DNA of 12,624 bases. Origin: JAZMZS01 sp045586105 (GTDB taxonomy: Bacteria; Bacillota; Clostridia; Oscillospirales; CAG-272). The stretch spans positions 1-12,624 of the forward strand of contig JAZMZS010000239.1 in assembly GCA_045586105.1 (NCBI GenBank). The letters are read 5' to 3'. Below, piece by piece: positions 6,182 to 12,624 of this stretch (the first letter of the stretch is position 1; each line of letters starts with the position of its first letter). A program made the translations under genes and the position numbers. The notes beneath the pieces were generated by a model. The model ran no database searches, was not told the DNA's origin, and saw only the letters and a program-made list of their open reading frames with translations.

Positions 6182-7720
6182 TTAAAAATACTTTCTGTCA
6201 AGAGACCTCAGCTGTATAGCCTCGGCAATATGAACAGCACCGATATTCTCGCTTCCCGCAAGGTCGGCTATCGTCCTCGCTACTCTGAGTATTCTGTCAT
6301 GGCCTCTTGCCGAGAGACCGAGCTTATCAAATGCTGCGCGGAGCAGCTCCTCTCCGTCCTTATCGGGACGGCAGTATTTTTGCACCTCGCGAGGTGAGAG
6401 GGAGGCGTTGGAATACTTCTTTTGTATTCCGTCACGTGCAAAGCGTGCCGCCGCAAACTCCCGTGCGCGGTTTACTCTCTCCTTTATATCCCTCGAATGC
6501 TCTCCGCGTGCACCGCCTGTCATATCCTTGTAGGTCACGGGAGGAACCTCGATCTGTATATCTATTCTGTCAAGAAGCGGACCTGATATTCTGCTCATGT
6601 ATTTTTTTATATCGTTATTCGAGCAGGTGCATTCCTGCGTTGGATGTCCGAAATATCCGCACTTGCAGGGATTCATGGCGCAAACGAGCATAAATGTGCA
6701 GGGGTAGGTTATTCTTCCCATAATACGGGTGATCGTGACCTTGCCGTCCTCAAGAGGCTGGCGCAGTCCCTCGGTGACCTGCTTCGGGAATTCGGGAAAT
6801 TCATCAAGGAAAAGCACTCCGTGGTGCGCTATCGATATCTCTCCCGGCTTTGGCATGGTTCCCCCTCCGATAAGCGAGGTCACGCTCATGGTGTGATGCG
6901 GAGCACGGAAGGGACGTGTGCTTACCATCGCCTTGTCTCCGAGAAGCCCCGATATGGAATGGAGCTTGGTGCATTCGAGTGCTTCCTCAAAGCTGAGGTC
7001 GGGCAGGATAGTGGGAAGGCGCTTTGCGAGCATGGACTTACCCGAGCCGGGCGTTCCTATCATAAGTATATTATGTCCTCCCGCCGCAGCGATCTCGAGT
7101 GCTCTCTTCGCTCCCTGCTGACCGAGCACGTCATAAAAATCGAGTTCATCGAATAGCTCATCCGTGTTAAAGAAAGCCTCGTCAAAGCAGGTGGGCTCGA
7201 TCAGTTCTTCTCCTCTGAGGTGTCTGACAAGCGAAATGATATCACTTACACCGTATACCGTAATATCTCTTACTACCGATGCTTCCTTTGCATTCTCGAG
7301 AGGAACGTATATTTCCTTCAATCCGGCGGATGCGGCTGCTGCAGCAAGACAAAGCACGCCTCTGACCGAATGGAATGCGCCCGAGAGAGAAAGCTCTCCG
7401 ATGATGCACTTATCCGACATATCCACGCCCTGCGGAATGACATCGGTGCATTGGAGGATACCTGCAAGAATAGCTGCGTCAAAGCCCGAGCCTTCCTTTT
7501 TTCTGTCTGCGGGGGCAAGATTGATCATGATACCGCCCGAGGGCATACGAAGACCGCTGTTCTCAGCCGCCGTACAGACGCGCTCGCGCGCTTCCTTTAC
7601 CGCAGCATCGGGAAGTCCGACTATATGAAAATCATCCATCTTACTCTGTATACTGCATTCCACGTTTACTATAAATCCGTCAATGCCGAACAGAGCGGCG
7701 CTTTTTATATTCGTTAACAT
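6182..7720 (-). CDS. comM: YifB/ComM family Mg-chelatase-like AAA+ ATPase
   Basis: A 512-residue protein of normal family length. The N-terminal ~170 residues are the Lon-S16-like ChlI domain (FIVNVECSIQ, FHIVGLPDAAVKEARERV, INLAPADRKKEG). The AAA+ domain has Walker A GTPGSGKS (222-229) and Walker B LFLDEF with D306/E307. The segment MNPCKCGYFGHPTQECTC (349-366) has four cysteines (352, 354, 364, 366) typical of the family and probably binding zinc. The C-terminal Mg_chelatase_C domain holds the LSARGHDRILRVARTIADL block. In Gram-negative bacteria ComM is a hexameric helicase aiding branch migration of transforming DNA; in Clostridia the role is less clear. It starts at 7720 with a GAGGCGG site and a promoter at 7749-7777, and is followed by the rhomboid-like gene. 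Confidence 0.95.
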   Translation of the reverse strand: MLTNIKSAALFGIDGFIVNVECSIQSKMDDFHIVGLPDAAVKEARERVCTAAENSGLRMPSGGIMINLAPADRKKEGSGFDAAILAGILQCTDVIPQGVDMSDKCIIGELSLSGAFHSVRGVLCLAAAAASAGLKEIYVPLENAKEASVVRDITVYGVSDIISLVRHLRGEELIEPTCFDEAFFNTDELFDELDFYDVLGQQGAKRALEIAAAGGHNILMIGTPGSGKSMLAKRLPTILPDLSFEEALECTKLHSISGLLGDKAMVSTRPFRAPHHTMSVTSLIGGGTMPKPGEISIAHHGVLFLDEFPEFPKQVTEGLRQPLEDGKVTITRIMGRITYPCTFMLVCAMNPCKCGYFGHPTQECTCSNNDIKKYMSRISGPLLDRIDIQIEVPPVTYKDMTGGARGEHSRDIKERVNRAREFAAARFARDGIQKKYSNASLSPREVQKYCRPDKDGEELLRAAFDKLGLSARGHDRILRVARTIADLAGSENIGAVHIAEAIQLRSLDRKYF

Positions 7721-7748
7721 TTTTCCGCCTCGCAGTCAGTTTTTTATT

Positions 7749-7777
7749 AGTTTAACACATTTATCATGCTTTTTCAA
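7749..7777 (-). promoter_or_regulatory. Sigma-A-type promoter for comM
   Basis: On the minus strand TTGAAA (7772-7777), a 17-base spacer and TAAACT (7749-7754). The -10 is about 28 bases upstream of the ATG. It diverges from the lipoprotein promoter in a very A/T-rich intergenic stretch. Confidence 0.65.
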
Positions 7778-7802
7778 CAGTGTAAAATATTTTTATTTTT
7801 TC

Positions 7803-7831
7803 TTGCAAGTAATATATACATATGTTATTAT
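7803..7831 (+). promoter_or_regulatory. Sigma-A-type promoter for the lipoprotein gene
   Basis: TTGCAA (7803-7808), a 17-base spacer and TATTAT (7826-7831), about 30 bases upstream of the ATG at 7862. An AGAGAGG ribosome binding site (7848-7854) follows. Confidence 0.65.
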
Positions 7832-7861
7832 TAAAGTGAATAATTCAAGAGAGGTACGACA

Positions 7862-9232
7862 ATGAAAAAAGCTCTGTCAATGATTCTGATACTATTCACG
7901 CTCGTTGCATTGATCTCCTGCGCACAAACGGAAAAGGAACCGATCGTCTTCGGTGCCGAGGATAAAAAAGCAAGTACCGCCTCTGCGACCGAAACGTCAA
8001 GCGACACCTCTGCCAAGGCGCCTGCCGATACTGCGGCAGGTACGCAAGACGATACCGTAACACAGCCGCCTGTCACCACAGATACCCCCGTCACTACAGA
8101 AGCGCCCGTCACTACAGAAGCACCCCCGGTTACAGATGCACCCGTAACTGCCGAGCCTCCTGCATTCGAGCCGTACAAAGTAAGAGTAAAGCGCGCCGAC
8201 TTTCCCGTTTACAGCGGTCCATCATACGAGCACAAAAAGGCGGGCACCGTCAAGGCCGCAGGAACCTACACTATCGTGGAGGAAGCCGTGGACAGTCGTA
8301 AAAACGTATGGGGCAAGCTGAAATCCGGAGCAGGCTGGATCGATCTTACTCTGCTTTATTCGGAAGAACAACAGGATACGCTTGTCAGCGCGGGCTACGC
8401 GGACGATGCGCTGTTCTCGGGAAATAACTACTATTATTACACGTCAGACCCCGGCTATGACGGGGTAAAAATAGCGTTTTACGCTCACGCTGAGCTGAGC
8501 GACGTCTCCTTCTATTCTGTAGACGTAAGCGAGGGCTACGAACGAGGGGAGGCTTTGTTTCGTATTCCTCTCTGGACACCGTCTCGTCCCTTCGTTGCAA
8601 ACGTGGCGTTCGGAGGCACGATGTCTACCTTCGGCTTAAAGGTAACGGATAAAATCGGACGTGAGTTTGAATATCAGATCACCATGTCGGGAATGGACGG
8701 CAGTATAGTGCTTTTGCCCGTACCGGCAGAAGACCCTGCCGCTCCTCCTTCAGATCCCGGAAGCGCCTCGCTTCCGCATCTGAATATGTATTTCAGCTCA
8801 GGCGCGGGTGCGTGGGGCACTTCGCTGAGCATAAAGGAGAACGGGTCATTCTCCGGTGAGTATCACGATTCGGACATGGGAGACACGGGACCCGGATATC
8901 CAAACGGAACTGTGTACATATGCAGCTTCACAGGGAAATTTAACGTATCCGAAGTAACGCAAAATGCTATATACCTGCAATTGACGCTGCTTGACGAGGG
9001 AGCAACACCTTCGGGTACGTGGATAGAAAACGGTATTCGTTATATTGCTTCGAGTGCTTACGGGCTTGACGGCGGTACGAATTTCATACTCTACACCCCC
9101 GATCATCCGGCAAAGGGGCTTCCCGAGGATCTCCTCTTTTGGGTCTTTTGGGGAGACAAACCGCCCGAAAACGGCACACTCGGCTGTTATGCACTTTACT
9201 GCGCCGAGACGGGCAACACGTTTTTTACATAA
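7862..9232 (+). CDS. Lipoprotein with Thr/Pro linker, SH3-like domain and unassigned C-terminal domain
   Basis: A 456-residue exported protein. Residues 1-19 are a lipoprotein signal with lipobox LISC, so C20 is the predicted lipidation site on the outer face of the membrane. Residues 21-104 are low-complexity Ala/Thr/Pro/Asp with (PVTTEA)-type repeats, a spacer through the cell wall. Residues ~105-165 resemble a bacterial SH3 domain (VRVKRADFPVYSGPS, a hydrophobic IVEEAV strand, W150 and GWID at 158-161); such domains often bind peptidoglycan. Residues ~175-295 look like a beta-sandwich. The C-terminal ~150 residues contain a striking YHDSDMGDTGPGYPNG motif (334-349) within alternating strands. 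I recall it from uncharacterised clostridial proteins but cannot name a family. It is a monocistronic gene with its own promoter and terminator. Function is unknown; a cell-wall or surface-associated role is inferred. Confidence 0.85.
   Translation: MKKALSMILILFTLVALISCAQTEKEPIVFGAEDKKASTASATETSSDTSAKAPADTAAGTQDDTVTQPPVTTDTPVTTEAPVTTEAPPVTDAPVTAEPPAFEPYKVRVKRADFPVYSGPSYEHKKAGTVKAAGTYTIVEEAVDSRKNVWGKLKSGAGWIDLTLLYSEEQQDTLVSAGYADDALFSGNNYYYYTSDPGYDGVKIAFYAHAELSDVSFYSVDVSEGYERGEALFRIPLWTPSRPFVANVAFGGTMSTFGLKVTDKIGREFEYQITMSGMDGSIVLLPVPAEDPAAPPSDPGSASLPHLNMYFSSGAGAWGTSLSIKENGSFSGEYHDSDMGDTGPGYPNGTVYICSFTGKFNVSEVTQNAIYLQLTLLDEGATPSGTWIENGIRYIASSAYGLDGGTNFILYTPDHPAKGLPEDLLFWVFWGDKPPENGTLGCYALYCAETGNTFFT
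8069..8161 (+). repeat. 18-bp coding repeats in the lipoprotein's Thr/Pro linker
   Basis: About five imperfect 18-bp units encode P-V-T-T-E/D-A. Two consecutive units (8087-8104 and 8105-8122) are identical except for the last base. The repeat number may vary between strains by slippage. It creates a spurious open frame on the opposite strand. Confidence 0.75.
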
Positions 9233-9249
9233 AGCAATTTTATAAAAAC

Positions 9250-9290
9250 GCAGCCCATGCATACCGTGAAAACGGCAGGCATGGGCTGAT
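9250..9290. terminator. Bidirectional terminator between the lipoprotein gene and pepF
   Basis: An outer 10-bp stem, CAGCCCATGC (9251-9260) with GCATGGGCTG (9279-9288), encloses an inner CCGT-GAAA-ACGG hairpin with a GAAA tetraloop. On the minus strand it is followed by GTTTTT, and on the plus strand by ATTTTCTT. It sits between the convergent stops at 9232 and 9295. Confidence 0.85.
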
Positions 9291-9294
9291 TTTC

Positions 9295-11103
9295 TTATTT
9301 CGTTTTGTTTCTCTCGTATATCTCTTTAAACCTTGCGACGGTATCGGAGAACATTGCTATTCCATCCGTGATCACGCTCGGGTCTCTCAGGTCTATCTCT
9401 GCGACGAGAAGGCTGTCGAGGGGAGACTTTGCTCCTCCGCAGGACAGAAAATCAATATACTTTTTAACGTAGTCCTCACCTTCCGTCTCGATCCGCTTGA
9501 CTATCGCCGAAGCGGCGCATATGCAGGTAGCGTATTTATAGACGTAGAAGTTATAATAGAAATGAGGAATGCGCATCCACTCGCGCGCTATCTGCTCGTC
9601 GCAGACGACGTCATCACCGAAGTAGCGCTTGACTATGCTATAATACTCGGAGCAAAGAAGATCAGCCGTCAAGGGTTCGCCCTGCTCGCTGAGGGCGTGC
9701 ATCCTCTCTTCAAAGCGGGAGAACATACTCTGTCTGTACAGCGTTCCCTTGAAGGTCTCCATGAGGTGATTGAGCACGTACATCCTCTCGGCGTCGCTCT
9801 CTGCCTTCTTCAGACAAAGCGAGCATAAGAGAAGCTCGTTCACCGTGCTTGCGACCTCGGCTACGAATATGGTATATCCCGACTCGTGCGGAGCGTTTTC
9901 CCTTCTCGAGAAATAGCTGTGCATACTGTGTCCCGCCTCGTGCGCAAGAGTGGACACATCGTCGAATTTGCCCATAAAATTAGTGAGGATATAAGGCTCT
10001 GTACAGTGGCATCCCGCGCTGTAAGCCCCGCCCCTCTTTGCCCTGTTCGGGTAGACATCGACCCAGCCGCGCTCCTTTATTCCCTTCTCGAGAACAGAGC
10101 GGTATTCCTCTCCGAGGGCGCTGACCGCCTCGAGGGTCATATCTACCGACTGCTCATAGGTGTAATCGCGGTCAAATTCTGAGACAAGCGGAACATACAG
10201 ATCGTACATATGAAGCTCGTCAAGACCGAGTATCTCGCGCTTTAAGCGGTAATACTCAAAGAGCGGCTCGAGGTTCTTCTCTACCGTATCCATAAGATTT
10301 CTCGCGATGTCGGGGGTGACCTCGTCTGAGAAGGTGGAGGCGGTAATGCTGTCGGCGAAGCCGCGAAGCTCGGCTACAGTGGTCTTTTCCTTGACGAAGC
10401 CGTTGATAATTGTAGCGAAGGTATTCCCGTACTGACCGAAGGTCCTGTACATCTCGTCAAAGGCATCCTTGCGCACTTCCCTGCTTCTGCTCATAAGGAA
10501 CGCAATATAGTTTGCATCGGTAAGCTCGCGCTCCTCTCCGTCCTCGTCCTTTATTTTCCCGAAACGGAGATCTGAGTTTTTGAATATCGAATAGATATCG
10601 TCGTACATTCCCATGCATCTGCGAAGCGAGGAATAAATGCGCTCCCCCTCCTCCGAGAGGGTATGCTCCTTATATCTGAATTCCATCTCTATCGCACGGC
10701 GGTAGTCACTAAGCTCGGGGTATTCGGAATAGTATCTGTCAAGCGTCTCTCTGTCGAGTTTGAGCAGATACGGAGTGACAAAGTAGGATGCCTCTCCAAG
10801 TCTGTTGTAGAGATCTATCACCTTTGCGGTCATTGCCTGATACTTGTTCCGCGAGGTATCAACGTCAAAGGAACGCGCCGCATATTCGTGGAGCTTCTCA
10901 AGCATGCCCTGAGCATCAAAAAGGTCGCGGAATGTCAAAAACAGTTCGCGCGCGGATGACGTCATCGATTTTTCATGCGCAGAAAAGCCCTCTATCATCT
11001 CCTCAGCACGCTTCATGTCTGCATCAAAATCCTCCTCGGTCCTGTAGATAGCCGTGAGGTCCCATTTATACTTTGCGGGAATGTCCGCTCTGATATCTGT
11101 CAT
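9295..11103 (-). CDS. pepF: Oligoendopeptidase F (M3B metallopeptidase)
   Basis: A 602-residue cytoplasmic zinc peptidase of normal PepF length. It starts IPAKYKWDLTAIYRTEEDF, the standard PepF entry. The zinc-binding motif HEAGH lies at 388-392 within TLAHEAGHSMHSYF. The third ligand E416 sits in VAEVASTVNELLL. The C-terminal M3 segment FYNFYVYKYATCICAASAI is intact. The family cleaves oligopeptides of roughly 7-17 residues and helps recycle peptides. The gene is monocistronic, with promoter 11148-11176, AAAGG before the ATG and a hairpin just after the stop. Confidence 0.96.
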   Translation of the reverse strand: MTDIRADIPAKYKWDLTAIYRTEEDFDADMKRAEEMIEGFSAHEKSMTSSARELFLTFRDLFDAQGMLEKLHEYAARSFDVDTSRNKYQAMTAKVIDLYNRLGEASYFVTPYLLKLDRETLDRYYSEYPELSDYRRAIEMEFRYKEHTLSEEGERIYSSLRRCMGMYDDIYSIFKNSDLRFGKIKDEDGEERELTDANYIAFLMSRSREVRKDAFDEMYRTFGQYGNTFATIINGFVKEKTTVAELRGFADSITASTFSDEVTPDIARNLMDTVEKNLEPLFEYYRLKREILGLDELHMYDLYVPLVSEFDRDYTYEQSVDMTLEAVSALGEEYRSVLEKGIKERGWVDVYPNRAKRGGAYSAGCHCTEPYILTNFMGKFDDVSTLAHEAGHSMHSYFSRRENAPHESGYTIFVAEVASTVNELLLCSLCLKKAESDAERMYVLNHLMETFKGTLYRQSMFSRFEERMHALSEQGEPLTADLLCSEYYSIVKRYFGDDVVCDEQIAREWMRIPHFYYNFYVYKYATCICAASAIVKRIETEGEDYVKKYIDFLSCGGAKSPLDSLLVAEIDLRDPSVITDGIAMFSDTVARFKEIYERNKTK

Positions 11104-11147
11104 AGTGTTTTATGCCTTTCTACCGTTAATAATAGTATCATATCCAT

Positions 11148-11176
11148 ATTTTAACACGGGTAATCCTGTTAGTCAA
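11148..11176 (-). promoter_or_regulatory. Sigma-A-type promoter for pepF
   Basis: On the minus strand TTGACT (11171-11176), a 17-base spacer and TAAAAT (11148-11153), 44 bases upstream of the pepF ATG. The 187-base divergent gap 11104-11290 holds this promoter and the one at 11223-11251; I see nothing else in it. Confidence 0.75.
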
Positions 11177-11222
11177 TATTATTTCTCTTTTGTGCATATT
11201 CCCGAAAATATGTTTTTCATAC

Positions 11223-11251
11223 TTGTACTTCCAAAAAAACTGTGATAATAT
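11223..11251 (+). promoter_or_regulatory. Candidate sigma-A-type promoter for the kinase-like/HD operon
   Basis: TTGTAC (11223-11228), a 17-base spacer and TAATAT (11246-11251). The region is A/T-rich, and an alternative -10 (TATTATAGAT) lies a few bases downstream, so the exact box is uncertain. Confidence 0.55.
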
Positions 11252-11290
11252 TATTATAGATACATTACCTCACACAAGGAGGAAGAATAA

Positions 11291-11890
11291 ATGAAAAAGA
11301 ATATAATCACCGTCAGCCGTGAATTCGGAAGCGGCGGGCGAAGCATCGCCAAAGCCGTAGCTGAGCGTCTCGGCATTCCTTACTACGACAAGGAGCTCGT
11401 CAAGCAGGTCGCTGAGGAAACGGGCTTTCACGAAAGCTTCGTCGAGCACGAGGGTGAGTACGCTAGCTCAACGAGCCGATTTGCCTTTGCGCTTTCCTCT
11501 CATCAAACCCAATCGCACACGGGAGGAATGTCGGTAAACGATTATCTCTGGGTAATGCAGAGAAAGGTCATACTTGATATTGCCAATAAGGGTCCGTGCG
11601 TTATCGTGGGAAGGTGCGCCGACTACATTCTACGCGATCGCGACGACGTGCTCAACGTCTTTATTCATTCTGATATGGAAAGCCGAGCCGAGAGGATAGT
11701 GCGCCTATACGGAGAGAGTGAAAAGTCCCCCGAAAAGCGCCTCGAGGAAAAGGATAAAAAGAGAAAGGTCTACTACAAGCATTATACGGGTGAGGACTGG
11801 GGCAAATGCCAGAATTACCATGTTTCACTCAATTCTGCGGTGCTCGGCATAGATAAATGTATAGAGCTGATAGTTGATCTCGCAAAATAG
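11291..11890 (+). CDS. Cytidylate-kinase-like family protein
   Basis: A 199-residue P-loop protein of the cytidylate-kinase-like family (PF13189). Its N-terminus, ITVSREFGSGGRSIAK (6-21), carries the family's modified P-loop, followed by LGIPYYDKELV. The middle has GPCVIVGRCADYIL, and the C-terminus has the signature DKKRKVYYKHYTG..WG...NY and LNSAVLGID. It resembles true Cmk in fold, but the P-loop and lid differ, and the substrate of this family is not established. A canonical Cmk should be encoded elsewhere. The ATG at 11291 follows AGGAGG (about 11278-11283). It is 12 bases upstream of an HD phosphohydrolase gene, probably in one transcript. Confidence 0.9.
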   Translation: MKKNIITVSREFGSGGRSIAKAVAERLGIPYYDKELVKQVAEETGFHESFVEHEGEYASSTSRFAFALSSHQTQSHTGGMSVNDYLWVMQRKVILDIANKGPCVIVGRCADYILRDRDDVLNVFIHSDMESRAERIVRLYGESEKSPEKRLEEKDKKRKVYYKHYTGEDWGKCQNYHVSLNSAVLGIDKCIELIVDLAK

Positions 11891-11902
11891 AGGAAGAACA
11901 AA

Positions 11903-12556
11903 ATGATCACATACGAAGAAATCAGAAGTAATGAGGATATAAGAGCATATATTGAAGAAGCGGATGCTTCTCTGCTCGCTCTCGGATATACCGAGCACAG
12001 CTTTGCCCACGTGTGCAGGGTCGCTGAGGAATCGGCAAAAATTCTCCGCATCCTCGGATATGATGCACACACGCAGGAGCTCGCTAAAATTGCGGGATAC
12101 CTGCATGACATAGGAAATCTCGTAAACCGGGTCGAGCATTCGCAAAGCGGTGCCGTGATGGCATTCCGTATTCTTGACAAGCTCGGAATGCCCGCACGTG
12201 ACATCGGTATTATCGTCAGTGCTATCGGTAACCACGATGAGGGCACGGGAGTTCCGGTAAACGAGCTCGCCGCCGCACTCATCCTTGCCGACAAATCCGA
12301 CGTCCGACGCTCACGCGTGCGCAATTACGACCGCTCGACCTTTGATATTCACGACAGCGTAAACTATTCGGTCAAGCATTCGCATCTCGATATTGCCAAT
12401 GACAGCATTACCCTCGTTCTCGATATCGACACCGAATACGGCTCGGTCATGGATTATTTTGAGATATTTCTTGGTCGGATGCTCCTGTGCAAAAAAGCCG
12501 CCGACAAGCTCGGTATGAATTTCCGACTTGAGATGAACGGTCAGTCGCTTTTGTAA
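11903..12556 (+). CDS. HD-domain phosphohydrolase
   Basis: A 217-residue cytoplasmic protein. Residues ~30-140 form an HD domain: H36 (HSFAHVCRV), H68-D69 (YLHDIGN), H111 (GNHDE) and D130 (ADKSD), the H...HD...D metal-binding set, with H79 as a possible extra ligand. A C-terminal ~75 residues with beta character (SITLVLDIDTEYGSVMDYFEIFL) is a separate module I cannot assign. HD proteins of this size hydrolyse phosphomonoester or diester bonds in nucleotides; the substrate cannot be deduced. It follows the kinase-like gene by 12 bases with AGGAAG as ribosome binding site, suggesting an operon of two nucleotide-handling enzymes. The ORF is complete and ends nine bases before a long palindrome. 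Confidence 0.88.
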   Translation: MITYEEIRSNEDIRAYIEEADASLLALGYTEHSFAHVCRVAEESAKILRILGYDAHTQELAKIAGYLHDIGNLVNRVEHSQSGAVMAFRILDKLGMPARDIGIIVSAIGNHDEGTGVPVNELAAALILADKSDVRRSRVRNYDRSTFDIHDSVNYSVKHSHLDIANDSITLVLDIDTEYGSVMDYFEIFLGRMLLCKKAADKLGMNFRLEMNGQSLL

Positions 12557-12564
12557 GAATATTT

Positions 12565-12624
12565 TAAAAAGCAGAAAAGGTTATACGGAAAGCATGCTTT
12601 CCGTATAACCTTTTCTGCTTTTTA
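12565..12624. terminator. Perfect long palindrome, probable terminator of the kinase-like/HD operon
   Basis: Positions 12565-12594 are the exact reverse complement of 12595-12624, giving 30-bp arms with no mismatch and the centre GCATGC. The arms have A-rich outer 5' and T-rich outer 3' ends, as in a bidirectional Rho-independent terminator. It starts nine bases after the HD gene stop. The palindrome reaches the last base of the window, so its full length is unknown. Confidence 0.75.

Noticed and set aside
6163..6201. Longer start of the rhomboid-like gene at 6201
   Set aside because: It overlaps comM and lacks a Shine-Dalgarno, whereas GGAGGG is ideally placed for the ATG at 6162.
7831..8178. 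Minus-strand ORF rich in SVVTGA repeats
   Set aside because: It is the antisense of the Thr/Pro repeat linker of the lipoprotein; open only because the repeat unit has no stop in that frame.
9139..9828. 229-codon plus-strand ORF antisense to the pepF C-terminus
   Set aside because: It runs from the lipoprotein's end across a terminator into the antisense of a clearly functional pepF; no domain signature or ribosome binding site.
10953..10966. Palindromic GATGACGTCATC in pepF, with TGACGTCA also near 147
   Set aside because: Both are inside coding sequence, short, and without positional logic for a regulator; treated as chance.
11054..11245. 63-codon hydrophobic plus-strand ORF over the pepF start
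   Set aside because: It resembles a membrane peptide, but it lies over the pepF N-terminus and promoter, has no ribosome binding site, and A/T-rich DNA readily yields such frames.
1..12624. CRISPR array, toxin-antitoxin, phage, IS or RNA genes
   Set aside because: No spaced repeat array, transposase, integrase, terminal inverted repeats, tRNA-like cloverleaf or rRNA stretch was recognised on either strand.

Overview
The window looks like chromosomal DNA from a spore-forming (or spore-ancestral) member of the Clostridia, probably an uncultured gut or rumen lineage. The basis is a complete spoIIA operon (spoIIAA-spoIIAB-sigF), vegetative promoters of the TTGACA-N17-TATAAT type, AGGAGG-type ribosome binding sites, a Thr/Pro-rich lipoprotein, a BspA-type LRR surface protein, a cytidylate-kinase-like protein and a PepF. 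The exact genus cannot be read from the sequence. There is no sign of phage, IS element, CRISPR array, tRNA or rRNA. Almost every base is accounted for by genes, promoters and hairpin terminators.

Layout, left to right. (1) 1-205, minus: the secreted N-terminus of a leucine-rich-repeat protein that runs off the window, diverging from (2) lrgA-lrgB (483-1551, plus), a CidA/LrgA-LrgB membrane pair with its own promoter, a 19-bp tandem repeat just upstream of the -35 box, and a terminator. (3) 1664-3776, plus: a translationally coupled three-gene operon (ATGA overlaps) with an ECF-transporter S component, a DUF1893/TM1506 protein and an aldo/keto reductase carrying two [4Fe-4S] motifs. This is the least understood unit in the window. 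(4) 3832-5397, minus: the spoIIA operon, encoding the forespore sigma factor and its partner-switching regulators. (5) 5506-7720, minus: comM/yifB followed by an apparently inactive rhomboid-like membrane protein. (6) 7862-9232, plus: a lipoprotein with a Thr/Pro linker, an SH3-like domain and a C-terminal domain I cannot assign. (7) 9295-11103, minus: oligoendopeptidase F. (8) 11291-12556, plus: a cytidylate-kinase-like protein and an HD-domain phosphohydrolase, followed by a perfect palindrome of at least 60 bp that reaches the window edge.

Most units are separately transcribed: I see seven good sigma-A-type promoters and strong hairpins at the convergent junctions (3781-3825 and 9250-9290). 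The conserved modules (spoIIA, comM, pepF, lrgAB) are ordinary. The best leads for new biology are the ECF-S/DUF1893/AKR operon, the pseudo-rhomboid linked to comM, the lipoprotein's C-terminal domain, the kinase-like/HD pair and the terminal palindrome. I see no clear evidence of a wholly new defence or mobile system.
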